From: Siphonodentalium dalli
Taxonomy: Eukaryota; Mollusca; Scaphopoda; Gadilida; Siphonodentaliidae
DNA length: 64,000 bases
Reading direction: 5' to 3'
Assembly: GCA_032622095.1 (NCBI GenBank)
Contig: CP136063.1
Span: 70,161,980-70,225,979 of the forward strand
The notes beneath the pieces are model-generated. The model was not told the origin of the DNA and made no database searches. It saw nothing but the letters and a program-made list of their open reading frames with translations. Every line of letters starts with the position of its first letter. Position 1 is the stretch's first letter. Both the position numbers and the translations under genes were made by a program. Below are positions 24,490-36,313 of the stretch, piece after piece.

Positions 24490-26857
24490 CTAGCAGGCTT
24501 ACCCGGCTTTGCCCAGGATAAATTGATATGAAACCCTCTGCTGTGGACATTTAGTGGGAATAGAAAATACGCATACTCAAAGTGTCACACGTATTCTCAT
24601 AAATTGTATATCCAAATGGGATAACAAAACGTCATTCCTATGTACATGGATTAGCAATAGTGGCTCACATTGTCGGATTGATTGTCATTTTGTTCATCGC
24701 GATTAAATCGTCCCACCAATAAAGAAGTATTTATTTAATTACAAATGCGCGTACTTCAAACGTTGTCATTTTAATAGTCGATGTGATTGGAATTAAAGTT
24801 TGTTTGTTTGTTTTTTTTATATTTTGTATTTGGGATCAAAACATGGACATCATAAGCTCATTAGTTCGCAGAAATATAAAAGACGACAATTGGATTTTAT
24901 ATAGAGATGTATAAATCCATCTAGTGGGTTACATTAAGAAGTTGAGGTTATGATAGATCCATGAAGATGCAGATGTTTTTTTAAATGCCCACGTGCTCCT
25001 CTGTTCGTGGTGATATACTGGTTTATTATTGTATAAGCGTTGGTATATATCAGCTACATTTGCCCGACGCAGAGCGAGATTTTAAGTTGTTTATTTTAAG
25101 CTATGTGTCTGTTTCCTCGTATCAATGTGGCGTCTTTAACCCACGTGATCTGTTTCCTCGTATCAATGGAGAAGAAAGTGTATGAATTTTGTGGAAATTA
25201 GTGCTAAACATATTTGTATTAAATTTGGTGCCCCTCTCTTCCCCATTCATAACTCGATTTGTGCCACTTTTTACACATTTAAACCACGGCCATCACTCCT
25301 GTTATCATGGAGATTATGTATAAGTTTTGTGGTAATCGGCAATTAACTAAACTAAAGTAGGTTTTTTAGATATGGTGCCCCCATCTCTAACCCAAACGGC
25401 ACCAATTCGGCGACTTTAAGTCTGTCTCACGATCAGATTCCTCGTATCATAGATAAGAATATGCATCAATATGGTGGAAATCGTCACTAAATTAACTTCC
25501 TTTTGTATAATTGGTTGTGCCCCTCTCCCCGCGAGACACTCTCACTCAAACGGCGTCATATCATGGGAATTATTGCGTATATGTTTCGTGAAAATAGGCG
25601 ACAAAAGTATTTTATCATGTTTTCTACCCTTCCCCTTTTCTATCCCTGACGCCAATAGCTTCAATTCAGAAAATGTTAACATTATTATCTTCCTCGTAAA
25701 ATGTTACCCCTGTTAAACCCCTATGGTGCCATATAGATGATCCCCGTGAAGTTATATAGAACAGACACACACACATTCGCAAATATATGAATCAAATATG
25801 GCGTCTTTATTCCACGCTATTAGATTTCTCGTATCATAGGAAAATAACGTGCATGAATTTTGTGGGAATTGGCGTTAAACACGTTTTTGTCAATTGTGTT
25901 GAAATTCCCCTTCTATCCCTGACTCAAGCGGCGCCACTTTTGACATCTTTAGTTAGACTGCTCATGTCATGGAGACGATTATGTATAAGCTTGGTGGTAA
26001 TCGGTGACACACTAAATTCTTATCAAATTTAGTGCCCCCCCCCCAATATTTCAACCAAACGACATGCACCAACGTTGCGTCTTGAAATCACACTATTAAA
26101 TTTCTATTATCATGGGGAAGAATGTGTATCCGATTGGTGGAAATCGGTGCTAAAAATAGTTTTATCAATTTCTATGCCCCTTCCCCTTCAATTCACGTGT
26201 GGGGGCGGCAAAATATACTTATAAATTATATATAGGGTTCCTTAATTGTGAACTAAATTTACACTGAATAGCTATAGGTCTACCGGTACGGTATCAAACT
26301 GACTCAAATGACGCCACTTTTGACAATTTTATGACACACCATTGGACTACTGATATCATTGAAATGATTATATATAAGTTTGGTGATAATCGGCGAATAA
26401 TTAAATGTTTATCAAATTTAGTACCCCTCACATGTCTCATCCAAAACAGCACCAATTTGGCATCTTTAAATCACAATATTAGAATTCTTGTATCACAGAG
26501 AAGAATGTGTTTCAATTTGGTGGAAATCGGCGCAAAAATATTTCGTTTTATCAAATTGGTGCCCCTCCCCCTTGAGTGTACCCTTGCCAATCTAGACATA
26601 CATTCCTCAAACCCTGGAGATTATTATGTATTATTTTAGTGGAAATACGCGACAAAAAAAAAATGCTGACCCTCCTCATTTTCTTCCCCTGAAAACAGCG
26701 TCACTTTAGAAAATTCTAACCACCATCATTATCTTCCTCGTAACACGTTACCCTTGATAGCCCCATTTGCGCTATCTAGGTGGTCTCCCGTGCATTTCTA
26801 TAGAACACAGACAGACAGACAGACAGACAGTCAGACATTCGCCAATATAGATATAGA
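24490..26857 (-). mobile_element. Helitron-like non-autonomous element, full length
   Basis: Read on the minus strand, it starts TCTATATCTATATTGGCGAA after an A (26858) and ends with the stem-loop CCTGGGCAAAGCCGGG, a short spacer and CTAG (24490-24493) before a T. This A|TC...CTAG|T arrangement is the Helitron signature. The interior is a tandem array of about 275 bp units, each with two related ~135 bp halves (ATCATGG...AATGTGTAT, GTGGAAATCGG, then a C-rich tract). A short ACAG repeat lies at 26811-26831. No Rep/helicase frame is present. It lies in intron 5, and the 1-2110 element is an inverted relative. Confidence 0.65.
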
Positions 26858-27963
26858 TACTGCGCACGTTGTAATGGAAAATGGCGATACTGTTCTTGAC
26901 TGGTCAATGGCGGATGTCCAGGGTTAATTCCAAAATCTACGGATGATATTAAAGTGATGTGAAACACTCCGGTAGGGTGGTCAAATACAAACGGAGAATA
27001 ATCTTACTAAAAGCAGTTACATTTAACAAATAGTATATCCAAATCGACATGACATATCATGTACATGTATATATTAATTAAATATAGCGACTCTCGGTGG
27101 TGAAATCGTTTTCGTTAGTTCATTGCCGGTAGTTGCGTCCCGAATCGAGATGTAAATATTTACATTTGAGCGTAGTTCAGGCGATGTTTTCTATGGAGTG
27201 TTACGGTCTATTTGCTTGAAAATTTCGGTGATGTTAGTAGAATGCTGCATTCCTCCAGTTGGCATTGCGCCTGAATACTAAATTTTCAGTTTTATGCACC
27301 CGAAAAAGTCCATAAAATGTCTTTAATATTAAAAGAGTGCACATAAATATAACTATCGGACTCAATAGACTGAGGGCGCCGTTTGTTTTGTTTTTGCTTG
27401 TTTGTTTGTTTTTTTTTGTGTTTTGTAGTTTTAATATGTGACATTATTTTTGCTAATTCAAAGATGCCATATGATATAATAAGCGAACGGTGTTATGCAT
27501 TCCCCGTAATCAGCCCACACAGTTTGTACCATTTAATCCACTACTCTAGAAAGATTACAGATTCAAAAAAGAGTATCATCCGTTCGCTCTGACTGTCAGC
27601 AGAGCATATACCTGATTGTGTTTGTTTGTGGGTACAATATGTAAGAGTGTGTAATAAGCAAAACACCCAACGTCAAGGTGACCCACTGTTGATTACACTG
27701 GATAGCGCCTCTCTAAAAACCTCACTCAATCCTTCGGCGTTGAGTGGTTCACTCTGAAACACTCTCTCATAAAAATCGCACGCTCTTTAGTCTTTTCATA
27801 CCATCGTATGACATGTCATTTACGGCTTAGATTCGGTTGATCATAAGCTCAAAGTCATTGACCCATCACGTTACCGTCCACACACCACAACAACATATAC
27901 TAGTTATGACCCGAACATTATGTCAGTCTGAATTTCACACCAATTTTTCTCATTTATTTTTAG
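26858..27963. other. Distal part of intron 5
   Basis: A T-rich GTTTG/TTTT stretch lies at 27377-27430. No gene is recognised. Confidence 0.4.
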
Positions 27964-28128
27964 ATGCAGTTTATACGGATTGGAGCCCCGCTGTATGTAA
28001 CAAAGACGTTCAAATTCATGGGCTTTCCATCCCATATAAATATAAATATTGCTTGTCTGGAAGCTGTGACGTAGCCATCATCGAAGAACCATTCGATCCG
28101 GTCGATGGCGACATTATTGTGTGCGGCG
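27964..28128 (+). CDS. TSP1 gene exon 6: fourth, degenerate TSP1-like module
   Basis: The acceptor ATTTTTAG precedes 27964 and the donor GTGAGTTA follows 28128. The 165 bp exon is phase 1 at both ends, the same length as exon 5. It begins DAVYTDWSPAVC, matching the Y..W..C opening of TSP1, and later has KYKYCLSGSC and a final C. The GRxCPGG segment is gone and is replaced by an acidic stretch (EEPFDPVDGD). It looks like a TSP1 module that has drifted but kept its exon frame. Confidence 0.8.
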
Positions 28129-28803
28129 GTGAGTTACCCTATCAATGTATTTCGGGCATTATGTATTTTCTGCGAGCTGGGGTATGGAACATAATTCTAG
28201 TACATGTATATGCCAGGAGACAATATTTATTTTAACCATTGGGACCGTTTATCCACATTTAGTTTGTTTATATTGGTCGTAGTCCATTTCACGACATCTT
28301 AAGTTTTATGTTGACGTACGACAGACTAGTAGCTATAAACCAACTATATTTTATGGGTCCAAGATCACAATGTGTACACCTGTAAGCGAGGATTCCCTTA
28401 ATTCCGAATAATTCCGCCGCACACCTTAGCACTATTGTTAAGCGCTATGCCTTGCGAGACAGGAAAATTGCTGGCGAGGCCTGTTCTCTATAGACTTAAG
28501 CAATAGTGCTAAACACCCAGGGACGGAGCTTTCTCATGTTGCGACCACGATCATACGAATGACCGATCACATCAGCTGATTAGACACATGGTCGGCATTT
28601 AACAAACTATTCTTGAAGATAGCGCCTTATAATACTCTGGCGATGCGACGTGTCTTTGAAAATATTCTACATATAAGACCTGATCCCTCCTGCACACACG
28701 TGTCTATACACATCGGTCACACACTTTAGCACACATGGCTACATTACACTTATCGCTTGTACATGTATGTTACTTAACATTTTATCGCAATCAGGTATAC
28801 AAA

Positions 28804-31800
28804 TTACAATGTATGGCCAATTTTCCGTATACTGTATTTATGATATTCTGTGTCCAAAATTTCAACTGATGAACCGAATCTATCGATAAACATATAACTG
28901 AATTCCATCACGGTGCCTTGGCTGTATCTATAGAAATAAAATCTGGTCATCCATTGCACAAATTTGCAAATTACATGTTTCATCGACACAAATTGAACAA
29001 CTTGTGCTAATTTCCGCACACGACAAGCACCGTTAAATGATAATACATCTGATATACATTCTTTTAGTTTTTCAATTTTCCGATGAGGAATAGACAACTC
29101 CATTCTCACAAAATTAAAATGAAAAGCAAGATACCCAATACTTGAGATGGCGCCCATTGAGATTTTTCGTTTTTTTGTTTTTTGTTTTTGGAACAAATCC
29201 ACTGCTTATTTATTCATAACAATCAAACCGTCGTCAAAAACATTATGATCCTGAAACCACTTAGAAATTAAAGTTCTTTTTACTTTAGTGTATACATATG
29301 AAGCCGAAGAACATCCAGACGGTAAAACCGTAGACGTAAAATAATGTTTCACACCTCCGAGATCATCCCACGAAAAACCACAATATCCAACATGACTTTC
29401 CCTCAGATGTATATGATGTAGGCAGAATGTACATCATAAACAACAAGAAAATCGTCTTTTGCAAAATATTCCAACGCAGTCTTCCAATCGTCATATCTGA
29501 CTGAATACCTGTCCACAAATTGATTCACAAAGCTTCACAGTGGATAAACCGTACAAACATATAATCGGAAATCACTTTCGCCAAGACGAAAACATCTATT
29601 TTTAGAACAAACATACTACAGAAGGATCAAAACAACACCATATAAAACAGTTTTCAGACCTGATAGACGGTTTCCATACAGCTGTAAACGTAAGTATAAA
29701 TTGTACAGACACATTTGCCGATCGCAAGAGAGCTCCGTTTGAGTGAAGGACTTTTTGTTGTAGATAAAAATGGCCTTTGGTCACTTCAAACAATTATTTT
29801 TTCGCAAAAATTCCCTATTCCAGTGTAATTTTAACACATATACAGCATCTGTCGGAAATCTCACTATATCGCAACGGAAAGGCCGTTATGTGGGCAATTA
29901 CCTTGGCTCGGGTTTATTCACAATCTGAAATTAGAGACTGTTTGTTTGGACACCCACTAGGTTGCTGATCACTAGTTGTCAAAAATATGTACGTCAATTG
30001 TTGATAATGGAATTTGTGTGCAAAGACGAAATCATGAGTTATTAGAAGTGTTCCGCTTCCCGATGGTCATTATTATCCTCCAATCTCACGGCGAAGGCAC
30101 TGCTCCGTTCCACATCCGTTTTCCGATTTCTCGACAAAATGTTGTCTTATTAAACAGATACCATGCTGAAATCTTTAAGTATGTTTGAGATCTATGTTAA
30201 TATGTATGACATTACTATTAAATTACATGATGCAGTTCATCGCAAAGAACGCTACGCAATTGAAGACTGCTGCTCTACATGTATACATATCATGCATATT
30301 ACTTCTCAAGTTTTCCGGCGACTCAAGAGATGAAACTTTTCAATATAAGTACTAACGCATTTAAAATAAAATTAAGTAAGCATAACATAATAATGTAGAA
30401 TTAAACTTATTGAAAAAACAAAACCTCAAGGCTTGAATGTTCGTTATCAGTGAAGTGATTTAAGCGATAGGAAGCTGAAATATGCATGTACAACCAAAAT
30501 CGACATCTCTCTTAACGGAGAACGTCCGTACATAACACTCTTTTTCAGATCGATATTATGATCAGAAGACAAATTTAGGCGCAGTGTACCATACAATACG
30601 GTCTATCGTTGTTTCTTCGGTTAACGAACATTGACAATTGCAATATTGTCGTACCAATTGTGACACAGTGTGACTTATCCACACATATCTTAGTCAAGTT
30701 TACTTATGCGGTCATATGTGATTTTATTGGAGTCTCTGTGTCTAAAATGTTGGCATATATAAATAGTCCTGTATATAGGGACATTGTGATGTGCGAGCGC
30801 TATCTACCCACCGTTGTTTTGGGTTTTCAATATGAATCTAAATCGAACTACCAATGGGCAGGGTGGGTTGGGGAATAATTCTCTCCAATCGTGTATCTAA
30901 GTCTCTGCCGGAAAATTCCAACCCATGCGGTGAAACTCGAAACTAGCACTTGTTGGAGTTTTCTGGACTGGCCAGTCGATATCCATGTAGTGTTACCCAA
31001 CGAGGCACTCAAAGTCACGACCCCTTCGTCACATCACCTCAAATATAAGGCTATGATGCACATACGACCTGTTGTTTTATAATTAAATTTCCACGTAAAC
31101 ACAATATCCCAATATAGTTTTGTTACTTGCGGAGTCGAACAAAAGTCGCTAAAATGTTTGGTGCAGGCAGACTCTATAAGTTCAATGGCGTGACATTACG
31201 AAAACATAGTTATGTTTAAAGCTTTCGAAAGGACCATATCATTACTGTACGATTCCCGTACAAAGTCGCAACTGGTGATTGTCGTCGTACACAACTAGGC
31301 GTACAGAGACTAACGAGTGGAGCGTCCAAATAAACAGTCTCTACTTTCAGATTGTGAGTACTCCCTAGCCACGGTGATGTCAATATATGCTGCACACACC
31401 ATCGTAATATAGTGAGATTTCCGACAGATGCTGTATATGTGTTAAAATGACATTTGAATAGGGAATTTTTGCGAGAAAACTATTTATTGACGTGATCAAA
31501 GGCCGTTTTTATCTACAACAAAGAGTTCTTCACTCAAACGGAGCCCGCTTGCGATCGGCAAATGTGTCTGTACAATTTATACTTACGTTTACAGCTGTAT
31601 GGAAACCGTCTATCCGGTCTGAAAACTTGTTTTTATGGTGTTGATCATTCTGTAGAATTTATGTTCTAAAAATAGAATGTTTCGTCTTGGCGAAAGCGAC
31701 TTCCGATTATGTTTGTACAGTTTACCCATTGTGAGCTCATGTCCGAATAAGATGTTTCTTGTCGCCTGCCGGAGTGGCGATCGAAAGCGTATTAACTACA

Positions 31801-31990
31801 AACGGTTGCTCGTGACATTCAACAACTAGTCGTTTTCGCAAGAGATCAGTAATCTCCCACTCAACAAATTCTTTCTCATCAAAAGCTGAACGGCTGTTGC
31901 GAAAATACACATGCGGTGGCTTTTGATTGAACGGAATGTGGAAGCCATTGCTTAAAACATCAGCAACAAAATCAGGTGCCCCGATTTATT
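28804..31990 (-). pseudogene. Decayed DIRS-type retroelement RT/RNase H, split by insertion
   Basis: Read from 31990 downward, the first part (to 31738) contains IGAPDFVADVLSNGFHIPF, FRNSRSAFDEKEFVEW and FVVNTLSIATPAGDKK, the N-terminal RT region typical of DIRS/tyrosine-recombinase retroelements. The next part (about 29530-29225) has RYDDWKTALEYFAKDDF, then after a frameshift VGYCGFSWDDL and FTSTVLPSGCSSASYVYTKV. A DDG in the VFDDG stretch may be the remnant of the catalytic motif. Segment 29202-28804 carries ELSIPHRKIEKL and a following helical part, as in the DIRS RNase H-proximal region. Stops, frameshifts and a large insertion at 29535-31734 show it is dead. No recombinase frame was found. 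Confidence 0.75.
29535..31734. mobile_element. 2.2 kb inverted-repeat element inserted in the DIRS RT
   Basis: The tips are TCACARTGGRTAAACYGTAC, with arms of about 445 bp (29535-29979 and 31292-31734) at roughly 85 percent identity by eye. GCT lies directly outside both ends (29532-29534 and 31735-31737), consistent with a 3 bp target-site duplication. The RT homology continues from one side of the element to the other. The ~1.3 kb interior has only short frames with no domain I recognise. Superfamily is uncertain. Confidence 0.75.
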
Positions 31991-32449
31991 TCCAAAATGG
32001 TTTGCGAGATTCTGGATTTTACCTACCCCTCCCCATACACGTTTTTTGTCGAAAAAAATACATATTTTTGATAACGACTTTACAAACATTTTTCTAATTG
32101 ATCTTAATGGGACCCAATTTGATTCTTGTACTGAAAGTTTTGCCCAGAGATATCGTTTAATTTATTACAGATGTCTTTAGGTTTAAAAAGGCAATTCCGC
32201 ATGCATTAACATCGATTTTATAGTTATAAAATATTTTTATAAACAACATTTGACCAACTATATAATTCACATGGCTCAGTAGTTACCTGGACATCACATT
32301 TAGAAATAATTTGACAGAAATTGTGAACGGTTTGCCAGATATTAGATTTAACTACCGCTCCCCGAATGCGTGTTAGTTGAAAAAAAAAACATTTAGTTGA
32401 AAACATACACATTTATGATAATGATCCTCATTCTTCCAAGCCCCCAGTT

Positions 32450-32450
<1 letters not shown>

Positions 32451-32482
<32 letters not shown>
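32451..32482. repeat. CAA/AAC trinucleotide microsatellite
   Basis: About ten uninterrupted units of ACA/AAC. It ends about 30 bp before the Helitron-like element. Confidence 0.95.
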
Positions 32483-32514
32483 CATGTTGCTTATAAAACA
32501 TGCATGCAATTTTA

Positions 32515-33118
32515 TCTATTATATATTTTGGGAGATATGTGTGTGTGTCTGTCTGTCTGTCTGTTCGCGATGGACTCGAAAACGGCCGAGCCGATTTCGA
32601 TGAAACTTGGTATGTGGGGGTATTTTCGGCCGTGGACTGGCACGGGCCTGTTAATTTGCCCGTGCGACGTGACCTTGACCTTGAAATCGGGTCATATCGA
32701 GGTCGAACGCCCGAGTATCACGGGATTTCGATGAACATTAGTTTATGGGGATACTTTCGTATGGGAAGTGTCGTAAGCCTATTCGTTTGCCCGTGCGACG
32801 TGACCTTGACCTTGAAATCGGGTCAATTCAAGGTCAAATCACGAATTTTGATGGGATTTCGACGAAATTTGATACGTAGGATCACTTTTGTCCACTGTGT
32901 GTTTTGGACGGGTCGAGTCGTGACCCCGACCTGACCTTGACCTTCAAAATGATCAATTCGAGGTCAAATCGGGTAAAACCGGATGGATTTCGACGGGTAC
33001 TGTTGTCCGGGAAGTGTTTTGACCTTGACCTTCAAAATGGACAATTCAAGGTTAAATCGCGCAATTCGCCGAAAAGCAGAGGGGAAACAGACCGGACGAA
33101 GTCGGGTCCACCTGCTAG
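32515..33118 (+). mobile_element. Helitron-like non-autonomous element, 604 bp
   Basis: It begins TCTATTATATATTTTGG after A32514, followed by a CTGT microsatellite. It ends GACCGGACGAAGTCGGGTC (stem-loop), CACCTG and CTAG (33115-33118) before T33119. The body repeats GTGACCTTGACCTTGAAATC and GGTCAAATCG with TTCGATG phrases, about three to four times. The 144-residue frame at 32500-32934 is repeat-derived. The termini match those at 24490-26857 and 2110. Confidence 0.65.
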
Positions 33119-33192
33119 TATTAATATATGGAGACTTTGTAGAACTAAAGTATATGTTCTAAACGACACATAATATAGACTAACATATACAG

Positions 33193-33800
33193 AATAAAAT
33201 ATGTTTTGCTGCCATAGTGATTGTTAAAGATGGATAATCTCTTTAAATAACAAATTTGAAATAGTTGCTAGGGTATAAAATAATAAATATGAAATGAAGA
33301 CCCCTGTCCGGAAAGGCTTCTATCAATTAATATTGATTTTATTTCGAATATTTTATTGGGACCCTTTATTTATCTATTTTTAGAACAGACCATTCGGGTG
33401 ATATCATATAGCGATATAGAGCATTAGGCTGTTACTATGGCTACGTACCGAATGTCAAATGTCCCATATTGATTGGCTGTATTGTTTTATTCCATAGTTA
33501 TAAGCGATAATTAGTATAATTAAAGTTTATTTGTGACAAATTTACACAATAAAATTTCTGGTCTCTGTTAACATCAACCAATATTGTTCGTTAGCTAAAC
33601 AATCACACTTTTTTAGACCAGAAATAATCGAAATAAAATCAATATTAATCGAAAGAAGCATTTCCGGACAGGAGTCTTCGATTCATATCTAATATTTTAT
33701 ACCCCGGTAGCTATATAAAACATGTTTACAAAGAGATAATCCACCTTTAAAGTCGCTCTAAATCTACCAAAATATAGAAACAATGGCTATTGTATTTTAT
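33193..33800. mobile_element. Inverted-repeat element, ~160 bp arms
   Basis: 33193-33350 pairs with about 33623-33800. Paired phrases include GATAATCTCTTT, TGTCCGGAAA and TCAATTAATATTGATTTTAT with its near complement. The ~270 bp centre has no coding potential. Exact tips and target duplication are unclear. Confidence 0.7.
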
Positions 33801-33939
33801 ATCTCATAAACTAGTCTGGCAATGGTGGCAAGCGTTAATTCAAATATGTTCTATGTTTTAGGTCCCCCTACACTCTTAGAAGTCTTGAACACTCCACGAA
33901 CTTATAGTTATATAGGGCAATACACAATGTTTATAGTGT

Positions 33940-35290
33940 GGCACTTTACAAAACACGACTGAGTGGCAAATATGAAAGGCGATTTTTTTATTTTTCGTGA
34001 ACACACTACCCGATTTACTGTCTTGAACACAACACGAATTGAAGATATATGCTCTCTATAGAGTGTAACATAGAGTGTAACTGAAAGGTAGCGCTATCAG
34101 ATACTAAATCATTTGTATGGGTGACTTGTGTCTGTGTCGCTTTACACAAAGCGGCTGATAAATAAGAAAGACGATTTTGCTATGTTTTGATGACCCCCCC
34201 CCCTACACATTTGAAGACTTGAAGTGTAATTTACAGTGTGAACGAAAGGTAGTGTTGTACGGAACATACAATTTATATGGGTAGTTTGGTTCCCAAAATC
34301 CTATGGAACTTTGCACAAGGCGGCTGGCAGATACGAAAGTTTAATTCTCTTTGAGCAACCTACCCCATTTAAGGTTTAAACACACCACGATATGAACGGA
34401 CATGCTCTCAATATTAACTGGGGATGTCGACAATTGGTAGGTAATTCAGTAAATACACAGCTTTGATGGGTGGGTTAGTTTCGAATGTCTGGGACACTTT
34501 ACAAAAAGTGGTTAGCAATCCAGAAAGGCGAATTCTCACTGTTGTGTGTGCCAAAAATCCCATTTGAACTTTTGACCACACACTGAACAGAAGCTATAAA
34601 TACTCTCAATATTAACTTAGTGTGTGAATGATAGGTGGTGCTATCATGGATCATATACAATATGTATGGGTGGTTTGGTTCCCGAAATCCTAGGGCACTT
34701 TACAAAAGACGGTTGGGAAATACGAAATTTGAATTTTCTTTGCTTTGAGGCCACACTACTCCATTTGAAGTCTTGAACACACCATGGACTGACAGGATAT
34801 GCTCCCAATATTAACTGAGTGTGTAGCGAAATGGTCGCGCTATCAAGAAATTTACATATTTTATGGATGGGTTGGTTGTTGAATCTTTGGGTCACTTTAC
34901 AAAAAGCGGTTGGCAAATGAGACAGGCGAATACTCACTGTTTGGGGGCCCCTAAAATTCATTTAATAAACACAGCATGAACTGAAGTTATATGTTCTCAT
35001 ATTTAGCTTCAGAGTGTGTGAACAGAAGGTAGTGCTATCACGGAATTATCAATTGATATGGGTCGTTTGGTTCTCCCGAAATCCTGGGGCACTTTACAAA
35101 AAGCGGCTGGCAAACACAGAAGGCGAATTTTCTATGTTTTGAGGACCCCGCTATCCCACTTGAAGTCTTAAATAAATAATATGCTCTCAATGTTAACTGA
35201 TGGTGTCGTTAAATGGTAGTATTATCCGGAAATACGAATCTCTTGTGGATGAGATGGTTTCAGAAAGCATATGGCAATTTACAACAAGCA
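33940..35290. repeat. Tandem array, ~175-200 bp unit, about seven copies
   Basis: CACTTTACAAAA-like phrases occur near 33944, 34137, 34313, 34497, 34696, 34896, 35093 and 35277. Between them CGGCTGGCAAATA, GAAGTCTTGAACACACCA, TATGCTCTCAATATTAACT and GTAGTGCTATCA recur in order. The array is cut at about 35290 by the LINE fragment. It is noncoding and lies in intron 6. Confidence 0.8.
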
Positions 35291-35940
35291 GTAACATTAG
35301 TCCAGGGATGTTCTGTTTTTCGCATTCTAGGATTAAGTCATATGTAAGACGAGTGCATTCGCCTATAAATCGACCTTTAAGGAAACATTTGTCTGTGTCG
35401 CCAATGATGGTACTAACTGGAGTTGTCAATGTATTAGCTATCACACTAGCCGCTAATTTGTAATCAGTGTTGAGTAGTGTAATTGGGCGTATATTTTTTA
35501 TAAATGCTTTATGTTTTCCTGGTTTGTGAAGACGTTTTATTAGACCTTGGCATTGTGTAATTGTCACCTTTCCTTTCTTGAAGGAGTAGTTGATGGCGTT
35601 TAGCAAATAGTGTGCTTTATCATGCCAAAAGAATATATAAAACTCAGCTATATAACCATCAAGGCCTGGTGATTTTTCATTTTTTATTCCTTTTATGGCT
35701 CTTAAAAGTTCCTGTACTGTAATTTGTCCTTCACAATTGTCAGTTTCTTCCAAAGATTTGTGTGTACTAAATACATTTTGAGGATCTAAACATTCTGAAG
35801 ATTCCTCATTCAGGTTACTGTCCTTTGCATATAGATTTTCGTAGAATTGTTTTTGCTCTTTTAATATTTCATTTAGCTCTGATGATTCATTTCCATCTTC
35901 TCTAGTAATTTTTGGTATTATCTTTTTCGTATAATTTATT
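35290..35940 (-). pseudogene. L1-like LINE ORF2 fragment (linker to start of RT)
   Basis: Read on the minus strand, one frame gives IPKITREDGNESSELNEIL, EQKQFYENLYAKDSNLNEES, KSPGLDGYIAEFY, HKPGKHKAFIKNIRPITLLN, DYKLAASVIANTL and KGRFIGECTRLTYDLIL. This is the order of the endonuclease-RT linker and first RT blocks of L1/Tx1-type non-LTR elements. Homology stops at GLMLLL, just before the first catalytic aspartate block, where the frame runs into the tandem repeat (to a stop at 35193). Endonuclease and most of the RT are missing, so it is a dead fragment. Confidence 0.85.
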
Positions 35941-36313
35941 TTTTCAAGATAGGCAAAGTTTGTTATTAATGTCAGCTTGGCTCATATTGGGAATAAAACC
36001 AGATTCACAAGATCTCTCCGTCAAGCCAAATTATCACGAATATACAAAGAAAATTGAGGCAAGCTTCCACCGCGTCAAGATGTCATACCCAAAGGACGAT
36101 ATCCCATCATGCAATGACATATGACATATGCACCTCGAGATAGTTACCGTTCCTACTTCGTATATCTGAATTACCTTCCCTGACAGTGCAATGCATTAGC
36201 TCTCTCCGTGCAGAAATAATTCCCAATTTATTCAATATCTTCAATCATTGAAAATTATATTTCCGTTTTCTCCCGCTTGTATAAACTCGCGTCAGTTATT
36301 CACACTAATTTTA

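Noticed and set aside
32500-32934. 144-codon open frame, among the longest in the window
   Set aside because: It lies within the Helitron-like element and its content comes from the repeated GTGACCTTGACC phrases. No domain, and no splice or promoter context.
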